Part shown: in pieces, positions 16,886-24,557 of the stretch
How the letters are laid out: each line of letters starts with the position of its first letter
Position numbering within the stretch: the first letter of the stretch is position 1
NCBI RefSeq assembly: GCF_000701685.1
Contig: NZ_JNJO01000020.1
Span: 1 to 32,662, forward strand
DNA length: 32,662 nt
From: Gemella sanguinis ATCC 700632
GTDB taxonomy: Bacteria > Bacillota > Bacilli > Staphylococcales > Gemellaceae
Direction of reading: 5' to 3'
Notes under the pieces: generated by a model
Databases searched by the model: none
Seen by the model: only the letters and a program-made list of their open reading frames with translations
What the model was told of the DNA's origin: nothing
Position numbers and translations under genes: made by a program

Positions 16886-18205
16886 TTATCCTTTCATTTT
16901 TATATAATAATCATAAATTTTATTTTTATTGACTTTTGTACCAATACCTAAAACACCAAGAACTTCGCCCTTATTATTTCTTATTACAGGCAAAGTATCT
17001 CTTAATTCTTTCGGCACCTTCTCATCAATGAAAATACGGGAAAGTTTTTTATTTATTTCTCCTCGACGCACTCTATCCCCTTCTTTTTTTATTGTAACAA
17101 GAAGAGGTAACTCAGATTTGTTAAAGCCAATTTCTGAATCTTTAGCATCTGTAGATATTATAAATTTATTTTGATAAAATTCATAAACGCTATTTTCACA
17201 AATTTTATCGATAATTATTTCTATCTTATCATTATAACACTTTTTTTCAATTTTATGAATATATAAAGTTTCATATTGACTAATAATTTTTAAATTATTT
17301 TTCAAATCATAACTTTTATTACCTGAATTTTTCTTTAAAGACGAAACAACATCAAAAATCGCCTTTTGCTTAATATCAAAAACACCTAATTCATCAGTAA
17401 TTAAGTCTTTTAATAAGAAATACATTTCTTCTTCATTAAGCTCTAAAAATTTATCTTTAACTAAACTTATTTTATCTTCGTCTCTAGAAAAAATATAATT
17501 ATCTTTATTTGATAATATTGCTTTTTTTAGATTATTATTTATATTTTGATAATAATTAGCAAAGTTAATCAAATTATCAAAACTACCACTATTAATATCA
17601 TTAAGCAGTGGCACAATATTATGTCTAATATTATTTCTTGTATAGTCTGTATCAAAGTTAGTCACATCTACATAATAATGCAGATTTTTTCCTTTTGCGT
17701 ACTCCTCTAACTCAGCTTTTAAACTATTAAGTAGCGGGCGATAAATAGTTAAACCAGCCATTTCAATCTCTTCGCAAATAGCTAATGAATGATCAATACT
17801 ACGGCCAGTTAATAACCTCATTAATATATTTTCTACTTGGTCATTTTTATGATGGGCGGTTAAGAGTTTAGTTACACCTTCTAATTTTGCCATCTTATTA
17901 AACGCTTGATAGCGTAATTCTCTTGCAAGCATTTCCTCTGAAGTGTGACTATCACGCTCTAAATCTGACATATTAAGTTCTTCTTTATAAAACTTAACAT
18001 CAAAATCTTTAACAAACTTCTCTACGAATTCCGCTTCTTCATACGACTCCTCACGTAAACCATGATTAATATGAAAAACTACTAGCTCTTTATAACTGTC
18101 TTTATACTCAGTTACTAATAAATGAAATAATACTATAGAATCCACTCCACCTGACAAAGCAATAGCTATTTTATCCTCTTTATTCCACAAAGTATTAATT
18201 TTCAT
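16886..18205 (-). CDS. tilS: tRNA(Ile)-lysidine synthase TilS
   Basis: 439 codons. The N-terminal PP-loop ATPase motif SGGVDS is at residues 18-23, followed by the HINHGLREES segment and the LLTAHHKNDQVENILMRL motif that typify TilS. The C-terminal substrate-binding domain is present (GDRVRRGEINKKLSRIFIDEKVP). The enzyme converts the wobble cytidine of tRNA-Ile(CAU) to lysidine, letting it read AUA, and is essential. The start overlaps the end of the S1 gene by 11 bp, and hpt follows four bases after the stop, so all three form one tight operon. Confidence 0.96.
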   Translation of the reverse strand: MKINTLWNKEDKIAIALSGGVDSIVLFHLLVTEYKDSYKELVVFHINHGLREESYEEAEFVEKFVKDFDVKFYKEELNMSDLERDSHTSEEMLARELRYQAFNKMAKLEGVTKLLTAHHKNDQVENILMRLLTGRSIDHSLAICEEIEMAGLTIYRPLLNSLKAELEEYAKGKNLHYYVDVTNFDTDYTRNNIRHNIVPLLNDINSGSFDNLINFANYYQNINNNLKKAILSNKDNYIFSRDEDKISLVKDKFLELNEEEMYFLLKDLITDELGVFDIKQKAIFDVVSSLKKNSGNKSYDLKNNLKIISQYETLYIHKIEKKCYNDKIEIIIDKICENSVYEFYQNKFIISTDAKDSEIGFNKSELPLLVTIKKEGDRVRRGEINKKLSRIFIDEKVPKELRDTLPVIRNNKGEVLGVLGIGTKVNKNKIYDYYIKMKG

Positions 18206-18803
18206 CTAAATACCCTTCCTCACTAAGACTTTTCTTCACATTATCATATTTTTTATAAGCAGATTTTGTAGTTGATATAATATTATCTAAGAAACCTTCT
18301 GGTACTTTTGGTAATTCTTTTTTCTCGACTACTTCTTCTGAAACTTCTGTAATATTAGATTTTTTACCACGACCTACAGATATTTTCATATTACCGATAT
18401 ACTGTAATTTTTTTAAATCTTTTATTGTTTTTGTTTCTTGTTTTTGGGGTAATTCTTCTTGTTGTTTTTTATCTTCTTTAGGAGGTGTCTTTACTTCTTT
18501 AGCTTTAACCTCTTTTTTCATCTGTTGCTTTTTAGTTTTTTTCTTAAGCGTAGTTTTTTTCTTTTCTTTATTTTCTTGAGAAGTCTCTTTTTTCTCTTCC
18601 TTTTGAGTTAGAATAATATTATCTTCTTTTTTACTCTTAACCTTCGCCTTAATTACATATCCTTTAGAGAATATATCTGATAATTTTTTCTTCTTACCGA
18701 TGTGCATATTTTCTTTCGGTAGAAATGCTGTTGTTCCACCATCTAACACTATATAAAGTCCATTACTTACTACTTCTCTTACTTTTCCTACTACTTCTTC
18801 CAT
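18195..18803 (-). CDS. S1 RNA-binding domain protein, YabR-like, with a long lysine-rich tail
   Basis: 202 codons from ATG 18803, preceded by AAGGGGTGAT. Residues 1-68 form an S1 (OB-fold) domain: EEVVGKVREVVSNGLYIVL, FLPKENM, GYVIKAKVKSKKEDNIILT. The position directly before tilS-hpt-ftsH is that of yabR in Bacillus. Unlike the compact YabR, residues 70-130 are a low-complexity Lys/Glu/Gln tail (KKKTKKQQMKK), followed by a more ordered C-terminus (KSAYKKYDNVKKSLSEEGYL). The basic tail probably adds non-specific RNA or ribosome binding. It is the first gene of the operon. Confidence 0.87.
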   Translation of the reverse strand: MEEVVGKVREVVSNGLYIVLDGGTTAFLPKENMHIGKKKKLSDIFSKGYVIKAKVKSKKEDNIILTQKEEKKETSQENKEKKKTTLKKKTKKQQMKKEVKAKEVKTPPKEDKKQQEELPQKQETKTIKDLKKLQYIGNMKISVGRGKKSNITEVSEEVVEKKELPKVPEGFLDNIISTTKSAYKKYDNVKKSLSEEGYLDEN

Positions 18804-18843
18804 TTAATCACCCCTTTACTCTTCGGCTTTTACTCATGACAAT

Positions 18844-18852
18844 ATTATAGCA
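18844..18852 (-). promoter_or_regulatory. Extended -10 promoter of the S1-tilS-hpt operon
   Basis: Minus strand TGCTATAAT (TATAAT at 18844-18849 with an upstream TG), about 40 bp before the S1 gene start. I see no good -35 hexamer, as is common with extended -10 promoters. Confidence 0.6.
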
Positions 18853-18898
18853 TATTAAGGCGATAAACTCCTTATATTTTATTATCTTCTGGAAAATT

Positions 18899-18939
18899 AA
18901 AAGAATGAAAGGATTTTTCATTAATCCCCTCATTCTTTT
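18899..18939 (-). terminator. Intrinsic terminator of the P1B ATPase operon
   Basis: Sixteen-base arms (18899-18914 and 18924-18939) pair fully on the minus strand with two G-U pairs, while the plus strand has two mismatches. The direction is therefore leftward, following the ATPase stop by 10 bases. Confidence 0.8.
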
Positions 18940-18948
18940 ATTCATATT

Positions 18949-21003
18949 CTATTTTATTTTAAAATTTTTCAAAACTATTCCAAATGTGGTTAAGTTATGT
19001 AATAACGCTAATAAATTAGGTGATAGAACATTTACAAGCCCTAAAAATATCAATGAACTATTTATAGTAACTGTACCTTTAACATTACTACTCATTTGAG
19101 CACGAAGTTTTTTAGAAACATCAGACAACAATAGTAATGAATTAAGAGAATCTGATTGTAAAACTACATCACTTATCTGTTTTGATAGATCAGCACTTTC
19201 GTTCATAACAATACTAATGTCACTTTCTGATAATGCTGCTGAATCATTCAGTCCATCACCTATCATTAACACACGACGTCCTTGTTCTTTTTCTTTTCTT
19301 ATATATTCAAACTTTGTTACAGGTGTCATATTAGTATATACTTCATCAAATGTTATATCTTTTAAGATTTTATTGGTTCTAACGTCGTTATCTCCAGTCA
19401 ATAAGACAACCTTTTTCCCTTTATTTCTAAGTTCAGCTAGCACGGAGTTTGCTTCATTCCTAAGTGGAATATCTATACAAAATATAGAAATCAATTTCCC
19501 TTTGTACCCTAAGAATAGCAAATTGTATTGCTCTTGTTTTTCAGCTATAATTCGCTCTTGGTCAACTGTAACTAGAATATTCTCATCTTTTATCAACTGA
19601 CTACTTCCTATAACAACCTTTTCTCCATCAATATGTGAAACAATACCTCTAGAGGCAATATGGTATAGTTCTGTGTGCATTTCCTCGTGTTCAATACCAT
19701 CTTCTTCGGCTTTACTAACAACTGCACTAGCGATAGGGTGGTAAATATGTTCTTCTAAACAAGCTCCTATTTTTACAACTTCCTCATATGAATATTCATA
19801 AAATGGTAGTACCTCTCGAATATACGGTCTTGATACAGTTATTGTTCCTGTTTTATCAAAAACAAAAGTATCTATGTCTCCATATTTATCAAGCGTTACT
19901 GAGTTTTTTACCACTATTTTTTTATCTATTAAATTTTTTATAGTAGTGAGGTAAGCAACAGGTGTAGATAACTTCAAAGCACAAGAATAATCTACTAATA
20001 GAAACGAAATTGCTTTAGCAAACGATCTTGTAAAAAGATATGTCAGTCCCATCGCTATAAAGTTGTATTTTACGATACTATCAGCCAATTTTATATACTT
20101 ATAGTGGTATGTATCTTCACGATTTTCTGACTCTTTCATCAATTGAATAAGATGATAGATTCGACCATTAACCTGCGGATTTTCTACCTTAAGTTTAATT
20201 TCCCCATGAACAACTATAGTATTGGAATAAACTTTATCACCAATTTTTTTGGTTACCGGAAAACTTTCTCCTGTCAATGAACTCTCATCAATACTTGCTC
20301 CGCCTCCAGTAACAATACCATCAAATAAAATTTCATTTCCCTCAGAAATTAAAATAACATCGTCTTTTTTCACCTCTGAGCTAGGTATTTTTCTATTACC
20401 TTCATCTTCTACAAGCCAAACTTCTTTATCAAATGAAATCAAACTTTTCTCTAGTTCTTTTACAGATTTCTTCTCCGACCAATTATTTAAAGACTCCCCT
20501 AATTCTAAAATAAACATAATCGAACTAGCTGTTTCACGCGCTCCTGTTACTAATGAAACAAAAATCGCCGTTGAATCAAGCGTCTCCATTGTAACTTGTT
20601 TTTTAGCTAATAATTTTAACGTATCTCTAAAATATTTAGACGCCTTCCACCATATATAAACTGTTCTTAATGGGAGTGGAATAAATAATTTTGATACTGT
20701 TCGCCAAAATACCGCATCCGCTATTATCGTATAAGGTGTTTCCTCAGCTTTTAAAACTGGATTTTCGTAACAATCTCTAATTTGCTCTACATCTATAAGT
20801 TCTAAAAATTTCTTTAGACACTCATTTTGATTAGTTTTGAAAATAACAGCAAAAGTATATTCATCTTGATAAAACTCTACTTTGTTTATGCTTTGAATCT
20901 TTTTCGCTTGTTTTTTAAAATATGCTTTTACATCTGGTGTTAGGCGAAAATTCGCTCTAATTCTCGCTCTCCCGCTCGATAGATGCAATATTTTAAATTC
21001 CAT
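18949..21003 (-). CDS. P1B-type metal ATPase with SCALK motif, FezB-like (candidate ferrosome ATPase)
   Basis: 684 codons from ATG 21003. The N-terminal domain is HMA-like without a CxxC pair and carries GRARIR (11-16). The rest has actuator TGES (244-247), an M4 metal site reading SCALKLSTP (340-348) in place of the usual CPC or SPC, phosphorylation Asp383 in DKTGTIT, the P1B HP motif (HIYHPIAS) and GDGLND. Family knowledge: P1B-6 ATPases include FezB, required for ferrosomes, membrane-bound iron stores described in Desulfovibrio and Clostridioides difficile. The preceding gene encodes a small GxxxG protein resembling the usual Fez partner. Assignment to FezB rests on remembered features and the neighbour. 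A plain Fe, Mn or Zn exporter is the alternative. Its stop is followed by a terminator. Confidence 0.78.
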   Translation of the reverse strand: MEFKILHLSSGRARIRANFRLTPDVKAYFKKQAKKIQSINKVEFYQDEYTFAVIFKTNQNECLKKFLELIDVEQIRDCYENPVLKAEETPYTIIADAVFWRTVSKLFIPLPLRTVYIWWKASKYFRDTLKLLAKKQVTMETLDSTAIFVSLVTGARETASSIMFILELGESLNNWSEKKSVKELEKSLISFDKEVWLVEDEGNRKIPSSEVKKDDVILISEGNEILFDGIVTGGGASIDESSLTGESFPVTKKIGDKVYSNTIVVHGEIKLKVENPQVNGRIYHLIQLMKESENREDTYHYKYIKLADSIVKYNFIAMGLTYLFTRSFAKAISFLLVDYSCALKLSTPVAYLTTIKNLIDKKIVVKNSVTLDKYGDIDTFVFDKTGTITVSRPYIREVLPFYEYSYEEVVKIGACLEEHIYHPIASAVVSKAEEDGIEHEEMHTELYHIASRGIVSHIDGEKVVIGSSQLIKDENILVTVDQERIIAEKQEQYNLLFLGYKGKLISIFCIDIPLRNEANSVLAELRNKGKKVVLLTGDNDVRTNKILKDITFDEVYTNMTPVTKFEYIRKEKEQGRRVLMIGDGLNDSAALSESDISIVMNESADLSKQISDVVLQSDSLNSLLLLSDVSKKLRAQMSSNVKGTVTINSSLIFLGLVNVLSPNLLALLHNLTTFGIVLKNFKIK

Positions 21004-21004
21004 A

Positions 21005-21286
21005 TTATTTTTCCTCTAATTCTAATAAATTACTTTCTTTCTTCTCTTTATCATATAAATCTTTAGCATCTGCAACTACATCGTCAGCATGTTGCTTAAT
21101 ATTAGAAATAGTTCCTTCTACTTCATCTTTTGCTTTATATAATTTTGATAAAACTACTGAATAACCTTTTTTAGCATCTTTGCTTGATAATAATTTAAGC
21201 CCTACTGTTCCAAAAGCTACTCCTCCTGCAAAAACTCCTGGTGTTTTTAATGTTGCTTTAGCAACTTTTAATAATTTGATTGACAT
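21005..21286 (-). CDS. Small DUF6110-like GxxxG protein, candidate FezA partner of the P1B ATPase
   Basis: 93 codons from ATG 21286, AAGGAGG upstream. A short hydrophobic Gly-rich stretch (TPGVFAGGVAFGTVGLKLL, about residues 15-33) has GxxxG spacing at Gly17/21 and Gly22/26. It is followed by SKDAKKGY and an amphipathic, charged helix to the end. I recognise the GTVGLKLL...SKDAKK pattern as DUF6110, a family found beside heavy-metal ATPases. The stop is one base from the ATPase ATG, so the two are co-translated. A single short membrane segment with helix-packing glycines suits a membrane-shaping or ATPase-binding role, as proposed for FezA. This is inference. Confidence 0.75.
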   Translation of the reverse strand: MSIKLLKVAKATLKTPGVFAGGVAFGTVGLKLLSSKDAKKGYSVVLSKLYKAKDEVEGTISNIKQHADDVVADAKDLYDKEKKESNLLELEEK

Positions 21287-21312
21287 ATTTAAATCCTCCT
21301 TTTTTATATTTT

Positions 21313-21352
21313 GCTATAGCTTAATTATAGCACCTTGAATATTATATGTAAA
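21313..21352 (-). promoter_or_regulatory. Promoter of the FezAB-like operon with an inverted repeat over the -10 box
   Basis: Minus strand TTTACA (21347-21352), 17-bp spacer, TATAAT (21324-21329) with an upstream TG, a near-consensus promoter. GCTATA (21313-21318) and TATAGC (21326-21331) form a 6-7-6 inverted repeat covering the -10 region, a possible operator. It does not match a Fur box. Confidence 0.68.
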
Positions 21353-21386
21353 TTAATCAACAATCTCATTCTAATACTATAATTTA

Positions 21387-21416
21387 ATGAACCTAAAAGA
21401 TTATTTATGTTATAAT
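21387..21416 (+). promoter_or_regulatory. Promoter of the yabN-like/mnmM/CYTH operon
   Basis: TATAAT (21411-21416) with TG at 21408-21409, an extended -10, and a weak ATGAAC -35 at 21387-21392. It diverges from the promoter at 21313-21352 and leaves a leader of about 95 bases before the first start codon. Confidence 0.6.
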
Positions 21417-21516
21417 AACTATGTTAAAGAATAATAAAGTAATTATAACGCAAATATGATTATATCGGTTATTTTTAAGCCACTAAACAATTAGATTAAC
21501 AAGTAAGGAGCAACTT

Positions 21517-22446
21517 ATGATTTACATTATCGGTCTTGGACCTAACAATAGTTCAAATATTAAAGAAAATATAAAAAACCTATTACTAGAAAATAAAACT
21601 GCCAAAATTATCACTCGTACAAAAGAACATCCCGCAATTTCTTTTTTAGAAAGTAATAATATCCCTTTTGAAACTTGCGATAGGTTTTATACAGAAAATG
21701 AAAATTTCGAAAATACTTATAATAGTATTACTAATTATATTTTAGAACAAGCTAACTCACAAGATGTTATGTATCTAGTTCCTGGTCATCCTATGGTTGC
21801 TGAACTGACTACTCAACTACTTATTAAAAGTGGCAAAGATATTAAAATCATCGGTGGAGAGAGCTTCTTAGATTCTTGTTTTAATGCGGCTAAGTTCGAC
21901 CCTGTAGAAGGCTTTACCCTGTCTGACGCAACAAATCTAGATAGTTTAAAACAAATCAATCCATTAAATCATAATTTAATTACACAATGTTATGATGATT
22001 TAACAGCAGCCAATGTTTCTGATGAACTATTTGCTTTCTATCCATTTGACCATGAAGTAACAGTAATCGAGCAAGCTGGAGATGATAATGAAAAGATCTA
22101 TACTTCTCCTCTTAATGAACTTTCAGCCACTGTAGGTGAAGAAGTTAATAATCTACGCGCATTATATATTCCACCATTAAATAATATAAGCTACAATATT
22201 AAGTCATATACTAAGGAATTTGATGAAAATGTAGAAATTACAGAAGGTGATTTAATTCAAAAATTAGAACTACTAACTAAAGAGCTTAAAGATAATTCTG
22301 AAAAAGCAGAAGACTATACTCTTGATAACGCCAAAACGCTGGCTAAGATTATAAACACAGCCCTTGATTTTACAATTGCCTGCGATAACTTTTACGAATT
22401 AAACGATATAATAATCAATATGAAAGAAGATCGCGACAATGGATAA
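21517..22446 (+). CDS. YabN-type tetrapyrrole-methylase-fold protein lacking the MazG domains
   Basis: 309 codons, AAGGAG upstream of ATG 21517. The N-terminus matches the TP-methylase fold of YabN: IIGLGPNN (4-11), RTKEHP (34-39) and VPGHPMVAE (88-96). In Bacillus subtilis YabN is about 490 aa, with a methylase domain followed by MazG nucleotide pyrophosphohydrolase domains. Here the C-terminus (residues 230-309) is a short acidic helical segment without the MazG ExxE...ExxD signature. GLGPNN also replaces the usual Gly-rich cofactor loop (GLGPG). The function is therefore unclear; it may be a regulatory remnant. It overlaps mnmM by eight bases. Confidence 0.8.
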   Translation: MIYIIGLGPNNSSNIKENIKNLLLENKTAKIITRTKEHPAISFLESNNIPFETCDRFYTENENFENTYNSITNYILEQANSQDVMYLVPGHPMVAELTTQLLIKSGKDIKIIGGESFLDSCFNAAKFDPVEGFTLSDATNLDSLKQINPLNHNLITQCYDDLTAANVSDELFAFYPFDHEVTVIEQAGDDNEKIYTSPLNELSATVGEEVNNLRALYIPPLNNISYNIKSYTKEFDENVEITEGDLIQKLELLTKELKDNSEKAEDYTLDNAKTLAKIINTALDFTIACDNFYELNDIIINMKEDRDNG

Positions 22447-23008
22447 AGTACTTGCATTTAGTAAAAAGTTATTAAAAGAAGTTATCGATAAAAACTCTAT
22501 AGTTGTCGATGCAACAGCGGGAAATGGTAATGATACATTGTTTTTAGCGAAAACTTCGGCAAAAAGAGTATTCGCATTCGATGTCCAAAACCAAGCTATA
22601 ACTAATACTAATGACTTATTAGAAAAACATAACCTTGCTGATAAGTGCGAGGTCATCCTTGATTCTCATGAAAATTTTGATAAATATATCGAAGAAAATA
22701 TTCAAGCGGTAGTTTTTAACTTAGGATATCTACCAAATGCCGATCATACTATTACTACACAAGCGGAAACTACATTAAATACAATAAATAAGTTTATCAC
22801 TAGATTAAATGTAGGTGGGCGTATCGTTATAGTCGTCTATTGGGGGCACGAAAATGGTAAAGTCGAAAAAGACGCTCTCCTAAAAGAACTGAGCAAACTA
22901 GATCAAAAAGAGATAGAAGTATTAGTATATCAGTTTATCAATCAAAAAAATAATGCACCTTTTATTATTGCCTTAGAAAAAAGAAAGGATATTTTATGCG
23001 AGAAATAG
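22439..23008 (+). CDS. mnmM: Class I SAM methyltransferase, MnmM (YtqB) family
   Basis: 189 codons from ATG 22439, overlapping the upstream gene by eight bases. SAM-binding motif I VVDATAGNGNDTLFLA is at 22-37, followed by VFAFDVQ and the VVFNLGYLPNADHTITT segment characteristic of the YtqB/rRNA-methylase-like family (PF06962). Family knowledge: MnmM methylates nm5s2U34 to mnm5s2U34 in tRNAs for Lys, Glu and Gln in Gram-positive bacteria. The size is normal. It overlaps the CYTH gene by 13 bases, so the three genes are one operon. Confidence 0.88.
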   Translation: MDKVLAFSKKLLKEVIDKNSIVVDATAGNGNDTLFLAKTSAKRVFAFDVQNQAITNTNDLLEKHNLADKCEVILDSHENFDKYIEENIQAVVFNLGYLPNADHTITTQAETTLNTINKFITRLNVGGRIVIVVYWGHENGKVEKDALLKELSKLDQKEIEVLVYQFINQKNNAPFIIALEKRKDILCEK

Positions 23009-23568
23009 AAATAGAATTTAAAAACTTATTAACTGAAGATGAATATAATAATCTATACACTTCATTGAAATTAAAAGATAAACCTCAAATAATAAATAAA
23101 AATTTTTATTATGACGATGCTAATGAAAGCCTAAAAAAAGCTAATTCGGCACTTAGAATTCGCTACACTAATAATAAAGATGAAATGACTTTAAAAATAA
23201 AGGGCTCTAAACAAAATGTAGAGATAAATATACCTCTAGATGAGTCTTTCCCTAAAGAGCCAACCGTACTTCCAATAGTACCTAATGAAATAATAGAGGA
23301 ATTAGAAAATATCAATGTTCAAATAAAAACTCCTATGCTTACTCAAAAAATTGAAACTATAAGATATGAACTACCTTATAAAAGTGGATTGTTAGTTGTT
23401 GATAAAACAACATTTTTAAACGATATAGTCGACTATGAACTTGAGTTTGAAGTGAAAGACTACAACATTGGTTTAGAAGATTTTAAGACATTATTAAGTG
23501 AGTTTAATATCGAAGAAAGAAAAGCTAAACCAAAAATAGCACGAGCTATGGAATATAGCAAAAAATAG
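22996..23568 (+). CDS. CYTH-domain protein (YjbK-like triphosphate tunnel phosphatase)
   Basis: 190 codons from ATG 22996, AAGGAT upstream inside mnmM. The hallmark ExExK motif is EIEFK at 5-9. LRIRYTNNKDEMTLKIKG then supplies tunnel Arg/Lys residues, with ELEFEVKDY and a final RAKPKIARAMEY further on. CYTH proteins hydrolyse tri- or polyphosphate substrates in a metal-dependent beta-barrel tunnel; YjbK in Bacillus is the closest type by size. The actual substrate here is unknown. It is the last gene of the operon, followed by a bidirectional terminator. Confidence 0.87.
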   Translation: MREIEIEFKNLLTEDEYNNLYTSLKLKDKPQIINKNFYYDDANESLKKANSALRIRYTNNKDEMTLKIKGSKQNVEINIPLDESFPKEPTVLPIVPNEIIEELENINVQIKTPMLTQKIETIRYELPYKSGLLVVDKTTFLNDIVDYELEFEVKDYNIGLEDFKTLLSEFNIEERKAKPKIARAMEYSKK

Positions 23569-23599
23569 TTTAACTGCTAAATTTAAATAAAAATAAAGA

Positions 23600-23636
23600 G
23601 CCTCAAATATAGATTTTCTATATTTGAGACTTTTTT
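23600..23636. terminator. Bidirectional terminator between the CYTH gene and oppC
   Basis: Eleven-bp stem (CTCAAATATAG / CTATATTTGAG) with a short loop, flanked by A-rich sequence on the left and six T on the right. It serves the two convergent operons ending at 23568 and 23638. Confidence 0.85.
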
Positions 23637-23637
23637 A

Positions 23638-24543
23638 TTATAATCTTTGTCTAGCATCTAAACTACGTCTTAAAGCTCCACCTATAGAGTTAATGCATAA
23701 TACAATAACTAAAATAGCTAGGGCTGCTGGTAGCCAAATGTACATTTTATTTACAAGAACGTCTGCGTCTTTCGCATATGATAACATAGTACCTATACTT
23801 GGTGTTCCTGCAGGAAGCCCAAATCCAAGATATGTTAAACCTACCTCAATACCCATATTAGCCGCTAATGATAATGTAGCTTCTACAACGATAATAGAAC
23901 TAATGTTTGGTAAGATACCTTTTAACATAATTTTCCAATCAGGTGTTCCCATTGTTTTTGATGCAAGAACATAGTCACGACGAGATTCAGATAAGGCTTT
24001 ACTACGTACAAGACGCGTAGAACTCATCCAAGCGAATGCTGATAAGATAAAGATAAATAATCCAATACCATAATCACGTTTAATACTTACGAATACGATT
24101 ATAACCATAAGTACTGGGATAATTACCATAAAGTCTACAAAACGCATAACAAAGTTATCAACACGACCACCATAGTAAGCAATAACTAATCCAACCATAG
24201 TACCAAAAGTAATAGTTATAAATGTTACCGCAACGGCAATAAGGATTGAGTTAAGCATCCCCATCATTAGCCATCCAAATACTGAGTGACCACCTACGTC
24301 AGTACCAAGTAAGAATCCATCTTCACCTGGTTTTAAGAAAATATTTAATAAATCTACATCAAAATATGATTTATAATCACCACTTATACGAATATAAATG
24401 TTAAATATTATTACGAATACTAAGATAGCACTTAGTGTTATTAAAGCTGCAAATGCACCTTTGTCTTTTTTAAATTCACGAGCCACAACTGAAAAACCAG
24501 ACGGAGTTTTAGTTGTAACTTTTTCTTCTTTTGCTTTTGTCAT
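23638..24543 (-). CDS. oppC: Oligopeptide ABC transporter permease OppC
   Basis: 301 codons from ATG 24543, AGGAGG upstream. An N-terminal cytoplasmic segment precedes a first helix (about 33-52) and then the five-helix BPD-transport core. The coupling loop contacting the ATPases is YVLASKTMGTPDWKIMLKGI. LTYLGFGLPAGTPSIGTML is typical of the DppC/OppC group. It pairs with OppB to form the membrane channel for imported peptides. It is the last gene of the oppDFBC operon, 14 bases after oppB. Confidence 0.94.
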   Translation of the reverse strand: MTKAKEEKVTTKTPSGFSVVAREFKKDKGAFAALITLSAILVFVIIFNIYIRISGDYKSYFDVDLLNIFLKPGEDGFLLGTDVGGHSVFGWLMMGMLNSILIAVAVTFITITFGTMVGLVIAYYGGRVDNFVMRFVDFMVIIPVLMVIIVFVSIKRDYGIGLFIFILSAFAWMSSTRLVRSKALSESRRDYVLASKTMGTPDWKIMLKGILPNISSIIVVEATLSLAANMGIEVGLTYLGFGLPAGTPSIGTMLSYAKDADVLVNKMYIWLPAALAILVIVLCINSIGGALRRSLDARQRL

Positions 24544-24557
24544 TGTTCAACTTCCTC

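Noticed and set aside
18905-19099. Plus-strand 64-codon frame near the end of the P1B ATPase
   Set aside because: It begins inside the ATPase terminator hairpin and is antisense to the ATPase C-terminus.
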